NCBI GenBank assembly: GCA_949775045.1
Contig: OX459103.1
Span: forward strand, 10,350,842-10,414,841
Direction of reading: 5' to 3'
Source: Metridium senile
Lineage: Eukaryota; Cnidaria; Anthozoa; Actiniaria; Metridiidae
DNA length: 64,000 nt
A model generated the notes under the pieces. It was not told the DNA's origin, ran no database searches, and worked only from the letters and a program-made list of their open reading frames with translations. The position numbers and the translations under genes are program-made. Below, piece by piece: positions 57,642 through 64,000 of this stretch. Numbering within the stretch: the first letter of the stretch is position 1; each line of letters starts with the position of its first letter.

Positions 57642-57992
57642 AAGCCTGGTTTTCACTAGCGACGCAACGCAAACGCAAGCACAAGCATGTGAAAACGAGA
57701 CGTGAATAAGCGCAAACAAAGGGGGATTGTGCAGGGGATTGTCTCCCGGCACAACAGTCAGGTCCCAGCATACTACAGGGCCCACAGTAATTGGCGTAAG
57801 CTGTTGTGGTGTCCCTGCCTTCATATGAAGGAAAAAGCTAATAAAAAACTATTTACTAGTGCCACGCGCAAGCGCAAACGCAAGAATAAAGGAACATTTT
57901 TGATACCTTGCGTGGGCGGTTTTCACTACGAAATAAGGCTTCTTGTGCTTGCGTTTGCGCTTGCGCTTGCGTCGCTAGTGAAAACCAGGCTT
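57642..57992. mobile_element. MITE with AAGCCTGGTTTTCACTAGCG ends
   Basis: A 351-bp inverted repeat whose tips are rich in GCAAACGCAAGC units. No coding content. Confidence 0.8.
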
Positions 57993-58063
57993 AAGAGTTT
58001 TGTTGAATTTTATTAAATTTTAAGGCAAAAAATCGAAGGTTAGAAAGTACCCATATATCCTTT

Positions 58064-58442
58064 AGGCCTCATCTACACGAATCCGATCCGGCTGAAACCG
58101 CATAGAAATGTTTGCGTCCACACTAATCCGCGTATCCAAGTAAAAGTATGCGGTTTCGGTGACCGGATTCAATGGATTCGTGTGGACGATAGGCCGATTC
58201 GCATCAAAAAGTATGCGGTTTCAAAAGTATCCGTTTCCGTGTAGAAGGTGTCTCAATCAACATTTATAAAGGCCCATGCAAACGCACGCAACAATGTTGC
58301 GATACGGTTTGTTGAACACGAGAACAAAAGAAATGTTGGCTGAGTTTCATCAAACATCATATCCAACAGGGTGTTTAAACTGGCCCAACAGTTGGAGCAA
58401 CCATGTTGGTCCAACAATGTTGCGTGCGTTTGGGACGGACCT
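58064..58442. mobile_element. Two adjacent small inverted-repeat elements
   Basis: 58064-58252 has GGCCTCATCTACACG at the left and its diverged mirror at the right, with inner TGCGGTTTC repeats. 58271-58442 has GGCCCATGCAAACGCACGCA at the left and its mirror at the right, with AACAATGTTG near both ends. Confidence 0.6.
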
Positions 58443-58484
58443 TAGGGACGGGCCATTACATTTTTGAGGGGGGGGGGGGGGGGG

Positions 58485-58650
58485 TAGACTGCGAGCAGTC
58501 CCTACTTTTCCCTCCGCATTCAGAAAATTTTAACTTTAATAACCCCCTTTTCGCCCCCAATCCCCGCTCTTCCGTGTTTTATTTAAATGCTCATTTTTCT
58601 CTCGTTTTCCTCGGAATCTGGAGGGAAAAGAAGGGACTGTTCGCAGTCTA
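58485..58650. mobile_element. MITE with TAGACTGCGAGCAGTCCCTA ends, copy 3
   Basis: Mirror GGGACTGTTCGCAGTCTA at the right. It is flanked by G-rich tracts on both sides. Related by the CAGTCCCTA core to 28523-28669 and 49808-50020. Confidence 0.7.
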
Positions 58651-58734
58651 AGGGGGAGGGGGGGGGGTTGGGCAATTTTTTTTGGCACGATATCTTTTTC
58701 CCACTCTAAGTATGTGCACGAATTTTTTCTTCAT

Positions 58735-58885
58735 CTTAGATAAAATATTAAAATAACTCGCAATACAATATTAAAATAACTCGCAATAAAATATTAAAAT
58801 AACTCGCAATAAAAGTTGTTCTAGAAAATTATAAAAACATGCACTTTCAAACTGTTTGCCTGTTTTTATAATTTTCTAGAAGGAT
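58735..58885 (+). repeat. Three tandem 28-bp units and a hairpin
   Basis: AATATTAAAATAACTCGCAA repeats three times from 58739. A hairpin then follows at 58818-58880 (TTCTAGAAAATTATAAAAAC and mirror). Beyond this, 58886-59837 is AT-rich with no gene seen. Confidence 0.75.
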
Positions 58886-59837
58886 GATGACAATTTTCGA
58901 TATTTTGGAGCTGAAATCTGCATGAATAAAAAAGCGTTGATTTTTTCATGTTTCTACCAGTAGATTTTGTTTTTGTTTTTCGATATGTTTTGGAAATCAT
59001 ACTAATTATTAAACGGGGTATCTGAGATTATTTAAGGGATCATCATTTCCGGGTTAAAAAAAAAGGATTTTCTGCCGAGAGAACTGGCGCGAGTTAAACA
59101 TTTTCACTATTTCTCTTTATTATATGTATTTAGAAAGTTTACAGCTTTAGTATACGTATTTTTTTAAAAAAGTTTACTTTGTTTCCTGTTTTTTTGAGAT
59201 CAGCTCCCTGTTGTTTGGGATCGGGTCAGTACGGGTCACCGTTTACAGTAAACTTTCTAAAAATATATATATATTTAAGCTTTAGAGAATATTGATAGTT
59301 ATTTTTTTAATCTTGTTCAGGGTAAAGGATATGAAAACAAATTTTCAATTAAAAAAAAACAGGTGATGCTGAGAAACAAATAAATCAGAGCCTGTTACTC
59401 GTTGTTGTCAAGCCCACACAAAATCAAAGCACTGGTTCCGACTTTCATTTTTCTTTGTTGCAGTTTATTCCTTTTTTTAGGCTATATTTATTCTCTGTTT
59501 TGCTTATTTAGCTAGCCTGCTCTAGCCGTTCCTCAGGAAAAGGGGATTTTTCTTTTTAAATGGGCTCCTGATGATGTTTATAAAGCGCCACTTTATAAAT
59601 ATTGATCACTGGTTCCAATTCCCCAGCCCTCCACCCCCAAGGGATCCCCTCGCAATCCCTAGCTAGCAGCAGCGCTCATGTCTAATGCCAAAAGACGACT
59701 CACATTGTACGCGTAAATATTAAAATTTCAATTTTATTTATAGTGATAAATACACTCATCGGTTATTATTATTATTATTAAATTATTTTTATGCATGATT
59801 TATGGTTATTTTATTCATGATTAATTTCATGAAAGCA

Positions 59838-60025
59838 ACAGTAGAGAGCGCTAACACTAAATCTATGAAATCAGATCAAATTTCTCAAAGACACTGCATA
59901 GTAAATTAATGTTGTATTGTTTCCTTTTGTATTTGATGTTTCTGGTTGAGTGATAGGTAAACTAAATATAAACTATAAATACTTATTTTGTTTTTATTTC
60001 ATGGTTTTAGTGTTTTCGCTCTAAT
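59838..60025. mobile_element. Uninterrupted copy of the 2817-3664 element
   Basis: AGAGAGCGCTAACACTAAAT at the left and TTAGTGTTTTCGCTCTAA at the right, with the same interior as the interrupted copy. It serves as an empty-site reference. Confidence 0.65.
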
Positions 60026-60553
60026 GTGTTTCTTTATATTAATATTTCACACAAATCGTCGGATTTAGGCTTCCTGTGACATTGAATTGATCATGAAATG
60101 AGAGATAAGACGCTAGAGAGCAAAAAAATCAGCAGACCAGCGAAGGGAGAGGGACCTGGGAACGAAGTTGTACTCTTCTCAGTTTCCACACAGAGCCGAT
60201 ATAGAGGAGGGCTGTTCCGCGGGGCTATCTGTAGCCAGAATGGCCAACACATCTTTAATTTATCTTTCTCTCCGACTGCCTCTTCGTTTTTAAACTTTGC
60301 CCATATAATCAATAAATTATATATTACTGCCTTGATTCCACCAACTCGTAAGATTTGAAAGAGCCACACATATACAGCCCCTATTTTTCGAAGATCCTTT
60401 TACACTATATATATAAATTCTGTTTTTAACTGAATATGCCTATTTACATCGGTAATATCTGTATTTGTTACTATTCATCGTTGTCGTTATATGGCCTGTG
60501 ATTGCTTCGTCAATTTTCTTGATTAAGTACCTCTGAGCTACATTAATGAGGTA

Positions 60554-62814
<2,261 letters not shown>

Positions 62815-62897
62815 CTATAAGTAAATAAGTAATAAGCAAAGTTAGATGGCAAAAATGTAACAAATCTGAAGTCTATAAATAAGCTTGCATTTACAGG

Positions 62898-63006
62898 CTC
62901 TTGACTTTAACTTATAAAAATTAGCGTTTCAAGTTATAAAAAATTATAATCAATTAAGTAGTTGCCCTTTTTTAGAAATTTGTACAAGTTAAAAGTCAAG
63001 AGCCTG
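62898..63006. mobile_element. Hairpin MITE, AGGCTCTTGACTTTAACTT ends
   Basis: A 109-bp inverted repeat mirrored by AAGTTAAAAGTCAAGAGCCT, upstream of the first recognised coding exon of the second calmodulin gene. Confidence 0.65.
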
Positions 63007-63182
63007 GGCTGCCTGTGGCATTAGATGCAAATATAGTAACATTGACGCAGCAGATTGATGAGATGCCATTCGAACTTTGTCTGCTAGTTTGCCCTTTTTG
63101 TCTCCGCATTAGAATGTAAAGCATTCGACATAATATTGTTCAATTATAAATAGTATTTGATCATGCATTTATACCATATATA

Positions 63183-63296
63183 GACCCTTTTAAATAAGTC
63201 CCGAAGTGTTGTGTTTTCCGCGCTTGACGTCAAATTTATTCTTTTCAATTCCTTTCATATATATTACACAATCCTTCGGGACTTTTAAACAGGGTC
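63183..63296. mobile_element. Hairpin MITE, GACCCTTTTAAATAAGTCCC ends
   Basis: A 114-bp inverted repeat mirrored by GGGACTTTTAAACAGGGTC. The remaining sequence to 64000 is AT-rich with a GAT/GGT low-complexity stretch near 63400-63460; no gene is recognised. Confidence 0.7.
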
Positions 63297-64000
63297 AGTT
63301 TTTTTTTTGAAAAAGCCTGTGCGATATATACACCTTAATTTATTTTAATTTTAATAAAAGCGTCCCAATGAAGCGTCCATTGTTTTGTGGATATTGTAGT
63401 GATGATGATTACATGATGATGATGGTGATGATGGCGATGGTGGTAATAGTGGTAGTGATCGATATTAAATCTAATTTTATACAATTAATTTTGCTGCTGC
63501 ATGTGATCGGTGATGACGATAACATTGATGTTCATGATGGTATTCATTTTTATACCTTGCATTATATAACTGCTTTGCTTGTTTCCGTTGTGTTTCACCG
63601 ATTATTTCATTACACTGGTACCAAATGCACCTTTTTGCGGTAAATAGAAAGAGCTTTTTAAAATCCTCAAAATATTCATCTATTGCGCTTTCTACCGAAC
63701 GGTTTTGATTTCTATTGTCTTTGCCTGACTTTTAACTCGCGAATAAAAACACCATGTCGATCCGCTACCGACGAGGTCAATGAAATACACTCTAAAGTCT
63801 CTATTAATGATAATTTTCCGTTAATAGATGTATATGTATGTGCACAAAATGTCAGAAAGTCTGTATGTGTCTCAGTATATATGTTGATGTATAAGGCACA
63901 AATGAGAATGTACACTAAAGGCCGGCAAAGGGCAGCTGATATGATAATAGATTGACAAAATAGAATTAAGTAAACATTTAAAACAAGAAAACTCTAAATT

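Noticed and set aside
63754..63770. ATG followed by GT (minus strand) as the missing first exon of the second calmodulin gene
   Set aside because: The donor GTGTTT is poor and a similar weak candidate exists near 63170; neither can be preferred.

Overview
This is animal nuclear DNA: AT-rich, with GT-AG introns, small exons, many microsatellites and a very high density of inverted-repeat transposons and MITEs. The gene complement (a DBH/MOXD1-like monooxygenase, PEX10 and three calmodulin-type genes) and the repeat style suggest a marine invertebrate, most likely a cnidarian such as an anthozoan. That assignment is inference; no rRNA or mitochondrial marker is present. Gene models were built by hand from reading frame, splice consensus and exon phase.

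Layout. 166-4575 (+): last five exons of a copper type II, ascorbate-dependent monooxygenase of the DBH/MOXD1 family, with about 140 copies of TTTG in one intron. 4683-5909: an inverted-repeat element. 6035-28437: a three-level nest of mobile elements. A foldback element (6035-6060 plus 25230-28437) was split by a giant DNA transposon (6061-25229, 19,169 bp). That transposon was in turn invaded by a 5.36-kb long-TIR element (19484-24842) and by several MITEs. 30033-38209 (+): complete nine-exon PEX10, with a transposon-filled first intron. 40660-49737 (+): five-exon divergent calmodulin-like gene with an N-terminal extension. 52173-56362 (-): complete canonical calmodulin gene. 60554-62814 (-): second, diverged calmodulin gene whose start-codon exon was not located.

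The giant transposon is the main discovery. It starts TAC and ends GTA, has mirror-image ends with arrays of a 12-bp subterminal repeat, and lies between 6-bp direct repeats (TTTTCG). A related empty site can be read in the same window. It carries three genes: a 429-aa rve-type DDE integrase/transposase (+); a SAM + UBX-like + HECT ubiquitin-ligase-like gene (-), broken here by one in-frame stop and one homopolymer frameshift; and an intact ten-exon, 1006-aa protein (+) with a Cys/His-rich N terminus, coiled coil, possible second DDE-like core, RING-like domain, acidic tract and C2H2 finger. The 6-bp target duplication, the TAC...GTA ends and the IS3-like integrase point to the eukaryotic IS3EU group. 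The ubiquitin-related cargo and the second transposase-like protein are the parts worth following up.

The rest of the window is mainly introns and intergenic DNA full of MITEs. At least five elements have 9-bp target duplications. Several families recur (TAGCCTGCG ends, CACCTAATTGCAA ends with TA duplications, CAGTCCCTA ends, GGCTGTTTATAT hairpins).
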